This document shows, piece by piece, positions 15,915 to 25,497 of a stretch of DNA of 39,531 nt. The position numbers and the translations under genes are program-made. The stretch covers positions 1 to 39,531 of the forward strand of contig JAAVFI010000014.1 of the NCBI GenBank assembly GCA_014800815.1, given 5' to 3'. Each line of letters begins with the position of its first letter. Position 1 is the stretch's first letter. The notes below the pieces were generated by a model that worked only from the letters and a program-made list of their open reading frames with translations, had not been told where the DNA came from and did no database searches. Source of the stretch: Bacteroidales bacterium (lineage in GTDB: Bacteria > Bacteroidota > Bacteroidia > Bacteroidales > Muribaculaceae).

Positions 15915-17159
15915 ATGGCCAAAATTAAACCCTTCAAGGGCATCAGGCCCCCGCGCGACCTCGTGACAGACGTGGCATCGCGCCCGTACGACGTACTCAA
16001 CAGTGAGGAAGCCCGCGCAGAAGCCGAGGGCAATCTCCGCTCGCTCTATCACATCATAAAGCCGGAGATAGATTTTGCTCCGGGCACCGACGAGCACTCG
16101 CAGGAGGTGTACGACAAAGCGGTAGAAAACTTCGCCGCGTTCCGCCACAACGGCTGGCTCGTGCAGGACGATAAGGAACACTACTATATCTACGCCCAGA
16201 CCATGGACGGCCGCACCCAGTACGGCATAGTAGTGGCCGCCAACGTGGCCGACTATATGGAAGGCCGCATCAAGAAGCACGAACTGACCCGCCGCGACAA
16301 GGAAGAAGACCGCATGAAGCACGTGCGCATCAACAATGCCAACATCGAGCCTGTATTCTTCGCGTTCCCCGACAACGAAGCTCTCGAAAAGATAATAAAG
16401 GATGTGACAGCGGGCGAACCCGAATACGATTTCACCGCGCCCGACGGCTTCGGCCACCACTTCTGGGTAATTGAAAACGAGGCTACGATAGCCGCTATCA
16501 CCGAAGAATTTGCAAAGATTCCTCACCTATATATAGCGGATGGACATCACCGCTCTGCCGCAGCGGCTCTCGTGGGCAACGAAAAGGCGATGATGAACCC
16601 CGACCACAAAGGCGACGAGGAGTACAACTACTTCCTTGCCGTAGCTTTCCCGGCCTCGCATCTCAAAATCATCGACTACAACCGTGTGGTGCGAGACCTC
16701 AACGGACTTTCGCCCGCCGAGTTCCTTGAGCGTATCGAAAAGAACTTTATAATCGTCGACAAGGGTGAGGAAGTGTACACGCCCCAGGCTCTCCACAACT
16801 TCTCTCTCTACCTCGCAGGCCGCTGGTACTCTCTGACCGCCCGCGAAGGCACCTACAACGACAACGACCCTATCGGCGTGCTCGACGTGACCATATCTTC
16901 CGACCTTATCCTGCGGGATATAATAGGCATAACCGACCTCCGCTCCGACAAACGCATCGACTTTGTGGGCGGCATCCGCGGCCTCGAGGAGCTCAAGCGA
17001 CGCGTCGATTCGGGTGAAATGGCATTTGCCCTCGCGCTCTACCCTGTGAGCATGAAACAGCTTATGGATATAGCAGATACGGGCAACATCATGCCTCCGA
17101 AAACTACCTGGTTCGAGCCCAAACTCCGCTCCGGCCTGGTGATTCATTCGCTCGAATAA
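15915..17159 (+). CDS. DUF1015-family protein
   Basis: A 414-aa cytoplasmic protein of the widespread DUF1015 family, whose biochemical role is not settled. The signature IADGHHRSAAA lies at about residues 207-217; the start FKGIRPPRDL and SRPYDVLNSEEARAEA is typical too. In many Bacteroidetes this gene neighbours serA-serC, but here it follows purA by 49 bp with no visible terminator between them, so read-through from purA is likely. Confidence 0.88.
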   Translation: MAKIKPFKGIRPPRDLVTDVASRPYDVLNSEEARAEAEGNLRSLYHIIKPEIDFAPGTDEHSQEVYDKAVENFAAFRHNGWLVQDDKEHYYIYAQTMDGRTQYGIVVAANVADYMEGRIKKHELTRRDKEEDRMKHVRINNANIEPVFFAFPDNEALEKIIKDVTAGEPEYDFTAPDGFGHHFWVIENEATIAAITEEFAKIPHLYIADGHHRSAAAALVGNEKAMMNPDHKGDEEYNYFLAVAFPASHLKIIDYNRVVRDLNGLSPAEFLERIEKNFIIVDKGEEVYTPQALHNFSLYLAGRWYSLTAREGTYNDNDPIGVLDVTISSDLILRDIIGITDLRSDKRIDFVGGIRGLEELKRRVDSGEMAFALALYPVSMKQLMDIADTGNIMPPKTTWFEPKLRSGLVIHSLE

Positions 17160-17188
17160 GAAAGAAGTTGGTAAAAATTTCACAAAAG

Positions 17189-17220
17189 TTTGGCTAATAG
17201 CTTTATATTTGCTATTTTTG
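17189..17220 (+). promoter_or_regulatory. Promoter of mutA-mutB
   Basis: TTTG (17189-17192) is followed after 20 bp by TATTTTTG (17213-17220), a full consensus match. A second -7-like box, TATATTTG, is at 17204-17211 but is too close to the -33 box. Transcription should start near 17227. Confidence 0.65.
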
Positions 17221-17225
17221 CCACA

Positions 17226-17266
17226 CGATGCGGCGTTGAGCGCCGACACCTTAGCGGCACTCATCG
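17226..17266 (+). promoter_or_regulatory. Structured 5' leader of mutA
   Basis: CGATG (17226-17230) can pair with CATCG (17262-17266), enclosing a hairpin CGGCG (17231-17235) with CGCCG (17241-17245). The leader is about 100 nt, too short for a full cobalamin riboswitch, and I see no B12-box-like motif. Confidence 0.35.
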
Positions 17267-17325
17267 CTCGAACTTTAACTATAGCTTTGAAACACAATTA
17301 AATACACATATCGACAGATATATTT

Positions 17326-19173
17326 ATGGCAGAAAATAAAGAAAAACTGTTCGACCAGTTTCCCGAGACAAGCTACGAAGAGTGGCGTGCGAAGGTAGAA
17401 GCCGACCTCAAAGGAGCCGACTTCGATAAAAAACTGGTATGGCGCACCAACGAGGGCTTCAATGTGCAGCCCGTATACCGCGCAGAAGATATCGCCGGCT
17501 TCAAGACCACAGAGTCACTCCCCGGTCAGTTCCCCTTCGTTCGCGGAACACGCACCGACAACGACTGGCTTACCCGCCAGAACATTGTTGCCGCCACAGC
17601 CGCTGAAGCCAACGAGAAAGCTCTCGACGTTCTCACCAAGGGCGTTACCTCACTCGGCTTCAAAGTAAGCGACGCTGCCGATGTAGATACCCTCCTCAAA
17701 GGAATCGACCTCTCTAAAGTAGAAATAAACCTCACCTGCTGCCCCGGCAAAGCTCTTGCCGTAGCAGAGGCTCTTGTCAAGGCCGTAAAGGCTGCCGGTG
17801 CAGAAGAAAGCTTCCACGGTTCGGTGGGCTACAACCCCCTCCGCCGTCAACTCCTCCACGGTGTGGAAGGCTTCGACACCAAAGAAGCCGTAGAGGAAGC
17901 ATGCAAGCTCCTCGATGTAGTAGCCGACGTACGCGGCATCCGCTGCCTCGCCGTAGACTCCGACATCCTCGCCAACGGCGGTGCATTTATCTATCAGGAA
18001 CTCGGCTACGCTCTCGCCTGGGGTGCCGCATGGCTCACCGCCCTTACCGACGCGGGCCGCAGCGCTACTGAAGTTGCCTGCCGAATCAAATTCAACATGT
18101 GCGTATCGTCGAATTTCTTCATGGAAATCGCCAAATTCCGCGCAGCACGCATGCTCTGGGCTCAGATTGTAGAGCAGTACAAGCCCGAATGCGAATGTGC
18201 AGAAAAGATGCTGGTATGCGCTTCAACCTCGCGCTTCAACCAGACTATCTACGACGCACACGTAAACCTTCTCCGCAGCCAGACCGAAACATTCTCTGCC
18301 TGCGTAGCCGGTGTAGACTCTATCGTCACCACTCCCTTCGACGTACCTTACAAGACTCCCGACGCATTCTCGGAGCGCATCGCCCGCAACCAGCAGTTCC
18401 TTCTCAAAGAAGAGAGCCACATGGACAAGGTTGTAGACCCCGCAGGCGGTTCTTACTACGTTGAAACTCTCACCGTATCTATCGCCAACGAAGGCTGGAA
18501 GCTCTTCCTCGCAACAGAAGAAGAGGAAGGCGGATTCTTCGGCGCAGTTGCCCGCGGTGAAGTACAGAAAGCCGTAAACGCTTCTTGCGAAAAACGTCAT
18601 ACCGACGTTGCCCGTCGCAAAGAAATCCTCCTCGGTACCAACCAGTACCCCAATATCAACGAGAAGGCTGCCGACAAGATCGAAACAACAGGCTGCAAGT
18701 GCTGCTGCGGTACCGAAAAGGGCCCCAACGCACTCTCTATGAAGCGCGCAGCTACCGACTTCGAAGCACTCCGCCTCGAAACAGAAGCCGCTACCAAGCG
18801 TCCGAAAGTATTCATGCTCACTATCGGCAACCTTGCAATGCGTCTTGCCCGCGCTCAGTTCTCGACCAACTTCTTCGGTTGCGCAGGCTACGAAATCGTG
18901 GACAATCTCGGCTTCAACACCGTTGAAGAAGGCGTAGACGCAGCTCTCGCCCAGGGTGCCGACGTGGTAGTGCTCTGCTCTTCCGACGACGAATATGCAG
19001 AACTCGCTCCCGCAGCATTCAAGTATCTCGACGGCCGTGCAGAATTTGTCGTTGCCGGTGCTCCCGCTTGCACAGAAGAACTCAAGGCAGCCGGCATCAA
19101 GGACTTCGTTCATGTTCGCTGCAACGTGCTCGATACTCTCCGCGACTTCAACAACCGTCTTCTCAATAAATAA
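17326..19173 (+). CDS. mutA: Methylmalonyl-CoA mutase small (beta) subunit
   Basis: Non-catalytic partner of MutB in the heterodimeric, B12-dependent mutase that interconverts succinyl-CoA and methylmalonyl-CoA. The 615 aa have the expected length: a TIM-barrel half with the mutase-type segment [15 protein letters not shown] near residue 370, then a C-terminal flavodoxin-like cobalamin-type domain. That domain lacks the DGHDRG cobalt-ligand motif seen in MutB, as expected for this subunit. A cysteine-rich linker, CKCCCG, lies just before it. mutB follows after 20 bp. No epimerase or meaB gene is in the window. Confidence 0.95.
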   Translation: MAENKEKLFDQFPETSYEEWRAKVEADLKGADFDKKLVWRTNEGFNVQPVYRAEDIAGFKTTESLPGQFPFVRGTRTDNDWLTRQNIVAATAAEANEKALDVLTKGVTSLGFKVSDAADVDTLLKGIDLSKVEINLTCCPGKALAVAEALVKAVKAAGAEESFHGSVGYNPLRRQLLHGVEGFDTKEAVEEACKLLDVVADVRGIRCLAVDSDILANGGAFIYQELGYALAWGAAWLTALTDAGRSATEVACRIKFNMCVSSNFFMEIAKFRAARMLWAQIVEQYKPECECAEKMLVCASTSRFNQTIYDAHVNLLRSQTETFSACVAGVDSIVTTPFDVPYKTPDAFSERIARNQQFLLKEESHMDKVVDPAGGSYYVETLTVSIANEGWKLFLATEEEEGGFFGAVARGEVQKAVNASCEKRHTDVARRKEILLGTNQYPNINEKAADKIETTGCKCCCGTEKGPNALSMKRAATDFEALRLETEAATKRPKVFMLTIGNLAMRLARAQFSTNFFGCAGYEIVDNLGFNTVEEGVDAALAQGADVVVLCSSDDEYAELAPAAFKYLDGRAEFVVAGAPACTEELKAAGIKDFVHVRCNVLDTLRDFNNRLLNK

Positions 19174-19193
19174 TCTTCCAGCCAGAACAAACT

Positions 19194-21326
19194 ATGAAAC
19201 CCGATTTTAAAAATATCGACATCACGGCCGGAACCTGTGGCCCCAAGCCTTCGGCTGCCACCAATGCAGAAGACTGGACCACTCCCGAGCTTATCCCCGT
19301 AAAACCCATATACACCAAGAATGACCTCGAAGGCCTCGAACACCTGAACTATATGTCGGGTATTCCTCCCTTCCTTCGCGGCCCGTACAGCGCCATGTAC
19401 CCCCTGCGCCCCTGGACTATCCGCCAGTATGCAGGCTTCTCTACCGCTGCCGAATCGAACGCTTTCTACCGCCGCAACCTCGCGTCGGGTCAGAAGGGTC
19501 TCTCTGTGGCGTTCGACCTCGCCACACACCGCGGCTACGACGCCGACCACGAACGTGTAGTAGGCGACGTGGGTAAGGCAGGTGTATCTATCTGTACCCT
19601 CGACGACATGAAGGTGCTCTTCGACGGTATACCCCTCAACAAGATGTCGGTGTCAATGACGATGAACGGCGCTGTGCTCCCCGTGCTCGCCTTCTATATC
19701 AACGCCGGCCTCGAGCAGGGTGCCAAACTCGAAGAAATGGCAGGTACTATCCAGAACGACATCCTCAAGGAATTCATGGTGCGCAACACTTACATCTACC
19801 CGCCTGAATTCTCGATGCGTATCATCGCCGACATCTTCGAGTACACCTCTCAGAACATGCCCAAGTTCAACTCGATATCTATCTCCGGCTACCACATGCA
19901 GGAGGCAGGCGCAACCTGCGACATCGAGCTCGCTTATACTCTTGCCGACGGTCTCGAATACCTCCGTGCCGGTGTAAACGCAGGTATGGACATCGACTCC
20001 TTCGCACCCCGCCTCTCGTTCTTCTGGGCTATCGGTATGAACTACTTCATGGAAGTTGCCAAGATGCGTGCCGCACGTATGCTCTGGGCAAAGATCGTAA
20101 AGCAGTTCAACCCCAAGAACCCCAAATCGCTCGCGCTCCGCACTCACTCGCAGACATCGGGTTGGTCGCTCACCGAGCAGGACCCCTTCAACAACGTAGG
20201 CCGTACCTGTATCGAGGCTATGGGCGCCGCTCTGGGTCACACTCAGAGTCTCCACACCAACGCTCTCGACGAGGCTATCGCACTTCCTACCGACTTCTCG
20301 GCACGTATTGCCCGCAATACCCAGATTTACATCCAGGAAGAAACTCAGGTGACCCGTGCTATCGACCCCTGGGGCGGTTCGTACTACGTTGAGGCTCTCA
20401 CCAACGAGATCGCTCACCGTGCATGGGAGCACATCCAGGAAATCGAGAAGCTCGGCGGTATGGCCAAGGCTATCGAGACCGGTCTTCCCAAGCTCCGCAT
20501 CGAAGAAGCATCGGCCCGCACACAGGCCCGCATCGACTCCGGCCGTCAGACTATCGTGGGTATCAACAAGTACCGTCTCGACCACGAAGATCCTATCGAC
20601 ATCCTCGAAATCGACAATACCGAGGTGCGCCGCGAGCAGATCGAACGCCTCAACGACGTGAAGGCTCACCGCGACGAAGCCAAGGTGAAAGAGGCTCTTG
20701 CAGCTATCACCGAATGTGTACGCACCAAGCAGGGCAACCTCCTCGACCTCGCTGTCAAGGCTGCCGGCCTCCGTGCCACCCTCGGCGAAATCTCCGATGC
20801 CTGCGAAGAAGTAGTAGGCCGCTATAAAGCAGTAATCAGAACTATATCAGGCGTGTACTCAAACGAAACCAAACAGGATCCCGACTTCCTCCGCGCGCAG
20901 CAGATGTGCGAGGAATTCGCAAAACGCGAGGGCCGTCAGCCCCGTATCATGATTGCCAAAATGGGTCAGGACGGCCACGACCGTGGCGCAAAGGTTGTTG
21001 CCACCGGTTATGCCGACTGCGGTTTCGACGTCGACATGGGTCCCCTCTTCCAGACTCCTGCCGAAGCAGCCCGCCAGGCCGTTGAAAACGACGTGCACAT
21101 CCTCGGTGTATCTTCGCTCGCAGCAGGCCACAAGACCCTTATACCTCAGGTAATTGAAGAGCTGAAGAAGCTCGGTCGCGAAGATATCCTCGTGACTGCC
21201 GGCGGTGTAATCCCCGCTCAGGACTACGACTTCCTCTACAAGGCAGGCGTAGCAGCAATCTTCGGCCCCGGTACCCGTATCCCCGTATCGGCTATCAAGA
21301 TGCTTGAGATACTTGCAGAAGACTAA
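19194..21326 (+). CDS. mutB: Methylmalonyl-CoA mutase large (alpha) subunit
   Basis: Catalytic subunit, 710 aa, of the adenosylcobalamin-dependent mutase in the succinate-propionate route. The barrel domain starts with [21 protein letters not shown] and holds the substrate-channel segments [16 protein letters not shown] and [16 protein letters not shown]. The C-terminal B12 domain has DGHDRGAKV, with the cobalt-ligating histidine at about residue 595, and [12 protein letters not shown] and [15 protein letters not shown] after it. Codon use is like neighbouring highly expressed genes. Two hairpins follow, the second a strong terminator. Confidence 0.97.
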   Translation: MKPDFKNIDITAGTCGPKPSAATNAEDWTTPELIPVKPIYTKNDLEGLEHLNYMSGIPPFLRGPYSAMYPLRPWTIRQYAGFSTAAESNAFYRRNLASGQKGLSVAFDLATHRGYDADHERVVGDVGKAGVSICTLDDMKVLFDGIPLNKMSVSMTMNGAVLPVLAFYINAGLEQGAKLEEMAGTIQNDILKEFMVRNTYIYPPEFSMRIIADIFEYTSQNMPKFNSISISGYHMQEAGATCDIELAYTLADGLEYLRAGVNAGMDIDSFAPRLSFFWAIGMNYFMEVAKMRAARMLWAKIVKQFNPKNPKSLALRTHSQTSGWSLTEQDPFNNVGRTCIEAMGAALGHTQSLHTNALDEAIALPTDFSARIARNTQIYIQEETQVTRAIDPWGGSYYVEALTNEIAHRAWEHIQEIEKLGGMAKAIETGLPKLRIEEASARTQARIDSGRQTIVGINKYRLDHEDPIDILEIDNTEVRREQIERLNDVKAHRDEAKVKEALAAITECVRTKQGNLLDLAVKAAGLRATLGEISDACEEVVGRYKAVIRTISGVYSNETKQDPDFLRAQQMCEEFAKREGRQPRIMIAKMGQDGHDRGAKVVATGYADCGFDVDMGPLFQTPAEAARQAVENDVHILGVSSLAAGHKTLIPQVIEELKKLGREDILVTAGGVIPAQDYDFLYKAGVAAIFGPGTRIPVSAIKMLEILAED

Positions 21327-21385
21327 TAGTCGTTTGAATTCAATCCAAACGCTATAAGCAGTATTGAATTTTTTACTTCCCCCCC

Positions 21386-21422
21386 GGGCTCTCCCTCTCA
21401 TCCCTATAGCACGGGAGAGCCC
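21386..21422 (+). terminator. First hairpin after mutB
   Basis: GGGCTCTCCC (21386-21395) pairs perfectly with GGGAGAGCCC (21413-21422). No U-tract follows, so this may act as a 3'-end stabiliser, or assist the terminator just behind it. Confidence 0.5.
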
Positions 21423-21430
21423 ACCCGCCC

Positions 21431-21469
21431 GATCGGAGATTGTCGTGAGACAAGCTCCGATCTTTTTTT
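21431..21469 (+). terminator. Rho-independent terminator of mutA-mutB
   Basis: GATCGGAG (21431-21438) pairs with CTCCGATC (21455-21462); the inner TTGTC and GACAA extend the stem to a GTGA tetraloop. Seven Ts follow. From here to 21635 there is no gene; the only structure seen is a small hairpin at 21580-21599 (CTATCATT, ACTA loop, AATGATAG). Confidence 0.85.
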
Positions 21470-21635
21470 CGGGTATGTTGAACAACGGAAGTCGAAAACC
21501 ATAATCACGCCCACAATACCATCTGAGGCGGATTTCTGTAATTTCAACACGCCATAATCCTACAATTTTCTATCACCTACTATCATTACTAAATGATAGG
21601 TATTAACATAAATGAAAAACTTTTTCTACAAAATA

Positions 21636-21667
21636 TTTGCATATCCCAACAAAAGGACGTAAATTTG
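21636..21667 (+). promoter_or_regulatory. Promoter of the 1144-aa secreted protein gene
   Basis: TTTG (21636-21639) then TAAATTTG (21660-21667), 20 bp apart, an exact consensus match. The leader to the start codon at 21744 is about 70 nt and A+T-rich. An 8-bp-stem inverted repeat at 21580-21599 lies about 35 bp upstream of the -33 box. Confidence 0.7.
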
Positions 21668-21743
21668 CAGCGTATCATTATCCAAACACAAACCATCAAC
21701 ACCAATCCAATCCATTATAAATTTTTAAACCGGATTTATTTTT

Positions 21744-24700
21744 ATGAAAAAACTTTATTCACTTCTGCTTGCCGCTGTATTGGGCGCAAGCATCTCCCAG
21801 CCGACATTCGCTACGGATGTAACGGTAAAGTGGGAGACTCCGGGAGCTGTCCGTATTGCACAGGACAGTAACAGGGGCACGCAACTCCCCATTCCCGCAG
21901 ATGCAACCGAGTATGTTCTCACGAACATCGAAGACGAATGGTACTACATTCAGGCCGGAGACGGTTTCAAACTCGTCGGAGCGTCAAGCCCCGGCGGCGA
22001 CTGGAAGGGTAATCTAATTACGTGGACTACACCCAACTACATCCAGGTTCTCAAAGACCCCACTTACCTCGGTCGTGACAAGGTAATCTTTGTAGACTGT
22101 CAGGGCGGAGCGCGCAACGAGACTTTCACTATCACCGTCGACGGCGAAGCCTCGAAAGTCGACTGCCGATTCACCTCAACTGAAAACTGGAAGGTAGAGC
22201 TTAAAGACGGCGAAAATACTGTAAAGTTCTCATCGGCAATCGACAAGACTTTCTACATTTTCCCGACGACAGGCAACGACCTTGCATCGTGCACGCTCAA
22301 TGGCACTCCGCTTGAAAAGACGGGCGCGGGCTTCAATCCCCTCACCCCTAAAGCAGGCGATGTATATGTAGTGACAACACCCAAGGCCGACGAGACATAT
22401 CCTCTGACTATCGACGCGCCCGAAGGCTGCATAGCAAGCATCTACTGCGGAAAATTCTACTGGCCTCCCTTCGAAGGCCTCGAATTCCCCAAGGGCGTTA
22501 CTCTGAAAGTAAACCTCGACACCAAGGAATGGACATACTCCTCTGTAAAGGTTGGCAGCGACGACTATACTTCGGCAGCTGCAAACTTCGGTTCGGTCAG
22601 CATTCCTTTCGAAGGAGCTACAACGCTTACTATCAAGGCTTCAGCCAAGTCCTACAGCACCACCAACTTCACCGTATATGCGGAGAATATGGAAGGTGTA
22701 GTGCTCAAGGCTGCCATCCTTATGAACGACGAGGGTGAGATAGTCAATCCCGGCACCGGCGCGACTGTCACCACCACCCTTCCCTCGAATCTCTCGGGCG
22801 GATATAAGATGGATGCTGCCGCAACCAAGAAATACACCGTGCCCGTCAGCGACAAGTACGGCAAACTCTGGGTAAGTCCTGCCGAAGGCTGGTACATACA
22901 GACCGTTCAGGTACGCGACGAAGGTCAGTACGGCACAGCGGGTACTATCCTCAAGGATTATGCGTCGGCATCTTATATCATTGCTAAAAAATTTGAGTAC
23001 GACGGCGAAATCACCGTGAATGTTATCGGTGACAAGTCCTGCTCACTTACTCCGTCCAATCCCGACTACGATGCATGGCAGAATCCCCGCCAGAATCTCG
23101 CTATCAAGACCGGCACTCAGACCCTCAAGATTGTCAAGGGACTCGATACCTACAGCGGCAATATTGAATTCAATGCCAAGATACTCGGTGCTACCGAAAC
23201 CGACCAGATATATCTCAACGGTCAGCCCTGCGAGCAGGTGTACAACAGCGACGCAGGCCAGTACATCGCCGGCAGCTACACCTTCAAATACACCGACTCG
23301 GATTACACTCCTATCGTAACAATTTACAGCGCGGCAGGTGCACCTCAGATCGGCTACCTCACTATCGAAGGCGACGACGCAGCCAAGATTCTCTCTACAC
23401 CTCTGGCACCCACCGGCACCTACAGCACCGCATTCTTCACGGCCGGCGCGGTAGAAGTACAGCTCTCAAATGCCAAGGCAAGCGCTACCCTCAACGGCAC
23501 CCCCGTTACTCCCGACGCCGACGGCAAGCTCACTCTTACACTTGGAGCAGGTAGCAATACGCTCAAGATTGAAGTTGCTGTAGACTACGCTCAGTACACC
23601 GGAATAGAACCCGAAGCAGGTTCGACTATCAAGTCGCTCACCTCTTTCAAGCTCTTCTTACTCTATGACGAAGAATCGGGTTTCAACCCCATGATAGATG
23701 AAGACCTCCTCGGTAAAATCACACTTACCAAGGGCGCGACAACTATCACCGGCGCAACTACCGAGTATATTGACATTGATTACGATAAAACCACGTGGCA
23801 GCCTAAGAGCTTCTACGCAACTTTCACCCTTTCGGAAGCCGCAACAGAAGCCGGCGAATGGACTCTCTCGATCCCGGCAGGTCTTATCTACACAGGCAGT
23901 TACGATGAAGAAGCCGAAACAACTCTCCACAACGGCGAGACTTACGGCCCCCTCTCTGTAAAGTATACTATCGACCCCAATGCCAAGACAAAGCTCGACT
24001 ACTATACTTTCGATCCTGCTGCGGGCAGCGAAGTTGAAGAACTCGAAATCATCCACCTTGCCTTCACCAAGTACTCGCAGATGCAGGCTATGCAGTATCC
24101 CCGCACAGTAACTCTTACCAACGGCGACACTACCGTAGAGGCAGAAGTATATAATGACTACGACAACGACCAGTACTGCGGTTTCATATTCGAACTCCCG
24201 AGCATTATCACCGAAGCCGGCGAATGGACTCTCTCTATCCCCGAAGGCGCATTCGCTGCCGAGGATCTTACAAGCCAGGCTATCACAGCCTCGTGGACTA
24301 TCGCCCCTGCAACTCCGCCGACTCCCTATCACCTCGACCCTGCAAATGGTGTAGTTACACGCTCTGCAACAGGAACCAAGCCCAATGTTGTGTTTACAAT
24401 CTACTTCGATGTAACAGGCACTATGACGACTCCCGACTACACCAAAATCACAATGATCTGCGATGGTGAGGTTGTGCCCAAAGCATTATCCGGAAATTTG
24501 TATTATGCAGCATCCTTTAATGCCGGTTCTAAATTCATCAAGTTTACGGTCAATAATACAGAGCTCAAGTCTGGTCAGATTATTGAGGTAGCATTCGATG
24601 AAGGAGCATTTACTTACGGCGGCGAACCCAACACAAAGTTATCTTTCCAGTACACTGTAAATGCTTATGAGCCCGTTACCGAATTTGACGGTCAGGAAAC

Positions 24701-25178
24701 CGTAGATTGGTTAGGTTCTATCTCGGTGTACTATCCTACTGCCAAGACTATTGCTGCCGGCTCTGTAGCCAACGTCAAACTACGCTACAGCACAATGTCG
24801 GAATATAACATGAGCCCCAGCTCGTTCGAATACTTCAATGCCGACGACGAAGTACAATCTGACGTAATGCTCATGGCCGAACCCGTAAGCGACCTCGGCG
24901 GAGCAGGTGTAAAACTCACATTCGACCCGGCACCCACCGCCAAGGGCGAATACACCCTCGCCCTCCCCGCCAACGCATTCACTCTTGACGGATCATACAA
25001 AACGCCACTGGCAAACCTCAAGTTTGCGCTTGACGTTCCTACCGGCGTAGAAGGTATCTCGACAGAAGCTGCTGAAGGCGCTATCTTCAATCTCCAGGGC
25101 ATCCGCATCGACAGTGAGTGGAGCGAACTTGCCCCCGGCATCTACATCCGCGGCGGTAAGAAAGTACTCAAGAAGTAA
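21744..25178 (+). CDS. Large secreted repeat protein with a type IX-like C-terminal sorting tail
   Basis: A 1144-aa protein of unknown function. It starts with a signal peptide, MKKLYSLLLAAVLGASISQPTFA. The first 600 residues are rich in beta strands, with no enzyme motif. From about residue 614 there are four degenerate modules of about 115 residues. Their starts resemble FDPAAGSEV, and each holds a line like GEWTLSIPAGLIY, GEWTLSIPEGAFA, GQIIEVAFDEGAF or GEYTLALPANAF, so I read them as Ig-like domains. The last 40 residues hold IFNLQGIRI, then LAPGIYIRGGKKVLKK, as in Bacteroidales proteins sent out through a type IX-like route. A surface adhesin or glycan-related scaffold is possible, but nothing proves it. 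It stands alone between a promoter and a terminator. Confidence 0.8.
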   Translation: MKKLYSLLLAAVLGASISQPTFATDVTVKWETPGAVRIAQDSNRGTQLPIPADATEYVLTNIEDEWYYIQAGDGFKLVGASSPGGDWKGNLITWTTPNYIQVLKDPTYLGRDKVIFVDCQGGARNETFTITVDGEASKVDCRFTSTENWKVELKDGENTVKFSSAIDKTFYIFPTTGNDLASCTLNGTPLEKTGAGFNPLTPKAGDVYVVTTPKADETYPLTIDAPEGCIASIYCGKFYWPPFEGLEFPKGVTLKVNLDTKEWTYSSVKVGSDDYTSAAANFGSVSIPFEGATTLTIKASAKSYSTTNFTVYAENMEGVVLKAAILMNDEGEIVNPGTGATVTTTLPSNLSGGYKMDAAATKKYTVPVSDKYGKLWVSPAEGWYIQTVQVRDEGQYGTAGTILKDYASASYIIAKKFEYDGEITVNVIGDKSCSLTPSNPDYDAWQNPRQNLAIKTGTQTLKIVKGLDTYSGNIEFNAKILGATETDQIYLNGQPCEQVYNSDAGQYIAGSYTFKYTDSDYTPIVTIYSAAGAPQIGYLTIEGDDAAKILSTPLAPTGTYSTAFFTAGAVEVQLSNAKASATLNGTPVTPDADGKLTLTLGAGSNTLKIEVAVDYAQYTGIEPEAGSTIKSLTSFKLFLLYDEESGFNPMIDEDLLGKITLTKGATTITGATTEYIDIDYDKTTWQPKSFYATFTLSEAATEAGEWTLSIPAGLIYTGSYDEEAETTLHNGETYGPLSVKYTIDPNAKTKLDYYTFDPAAGSEVEELEIIHLAFTKYSQMQAMQYPRTVTLTNGDTTVEAEVYNDYDNDQYCGFIFELPSIITEAGEWTLSIPEGAFAAEDLTSQAITASWTIAPATPPTPYHLDPANGVVTRSATGTKPNVVFTIYFDVTGTMTTPDYTKITMICDGEVVPKALSGNLYYAASFNAGSKFIKFTVNNTELKSGQIIEVAFDEGAFTYGGEPNTKLSFQYTVNAYEPVTEFDGQETVDWLGSISVYYPTAKTIAAGSVANVKLRYSTMSEYNMSPSSFEYFNADDEVQSDVMLMAEPVSDLGGAGVKLTFDPAPTAKGEYTLALPANAFTLDGSYKTPLANLKFALDVPTGVEGISTEAAEGAIFNLQGIRIDSEWSELAPGIYIRGGKKVLKK

Positions 25179-25206
25179 AAATCCGGTTCCCCTTATATCC
25201 CTGCCG

Positions 25207-25242
25207 TCACCCCGCTATAGCCGAGTAGCGGGGTGATTTTTT
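25207..25242 (+). terminator. Rho-independent terminator after the secreted protein gene
   Basis: CACCCCGCTA (25208-25217) pairs with TAGCGGGGTG (25226-25235), with one more T-A pair outside, followed by six Ts. Confidence 0.88.
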
Positions 25243-25262
25243 CCACAAAAACCATGATTTTT

Positions 25263-25293
25263 TTTGTCGGAAAGCAAAATATTCGTAACTTTG
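25263..25293 (+). promoter_or_regulatory. Promoter of glnN
   Basis: TTTG (25263-25266) then TAACTTTG (25286-25293), 19 bp apart. Transcription should begin near 25300, which leaves a long leader of about 200 nt before the glnN start codon. Confidence 0.7.
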
Positions 25294-25323
25294 CGGTATC
25301 AAAAAAACAGAAGGTAAAAAAAG

Positions 25324-25473
25324 ATGAGAGCGCATAAGAGTCTTCACTCGCGTATACGATTTTCACGAATTACAGCTCCTGCAGCATGCGAGAGTCGCTC
25401 CGCGCACCACTCATCCCAGGCCCCATATCATACACCCGACCACGCCCGCACGCGTGGTCGGGTGCTTTACTAA
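25324..25473 (+). CDS. Possible small leader ORF upstream of glnN (49 aa)
   Basis: An ATG at 25324, about 25 nt after the predicted transcription start, opens a 49-codon frame ending TAA at 25471-25473. The product starts MRAHKSLHSRIRFSR and is rich in arginine, histidine and serine, with no glutamine run. The frame runs through the whole 13-bp hairpin at 25433-25464 and stops 9 bp after it, so translating ribosomes would open that hairpin. That position makes a regulatory leader peptide plausible. It could equally be a chance frame, since its amino-acid content shows no known leader pattern. Confidence 0.35.
   Translation: MRAHKSLHSRIRFSRITAPAACESRSAHHSSQAPYHTPDHARTRGRVLY
25433..25464 (+). 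promoter_or_regulatory. 13-bp perfect hairpin in the glnN leader, attenuator-like
   Basis: CACCCGACCACGC (25433-25445) pairs perfectly with GCGTGGTCGGGTG (25452-25464) around a 6-base loop. It ends 33 bp before the glnN start and after the promoter, so it lies in the leader RNA. The following sequence, CTTTACTAAT, is only weakly T-rich, so this could be an attenuator, a processing site or a stabiliser. Confidence 0.6.
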
Positions 25474-25497
25474 TAAGCGCATTACAAACATACATAT

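Noticed and set aside
17226-17266. Cobalamin riboswitch before mutA
   Set aside because: The leader is only about 100 nt and no B12-box-like motif was found.
19653-20669. A 338-codon frame antisense to mutB
   Set aside because: Shadow of a highly biased gene. No domain is recognised and mutB is complete.
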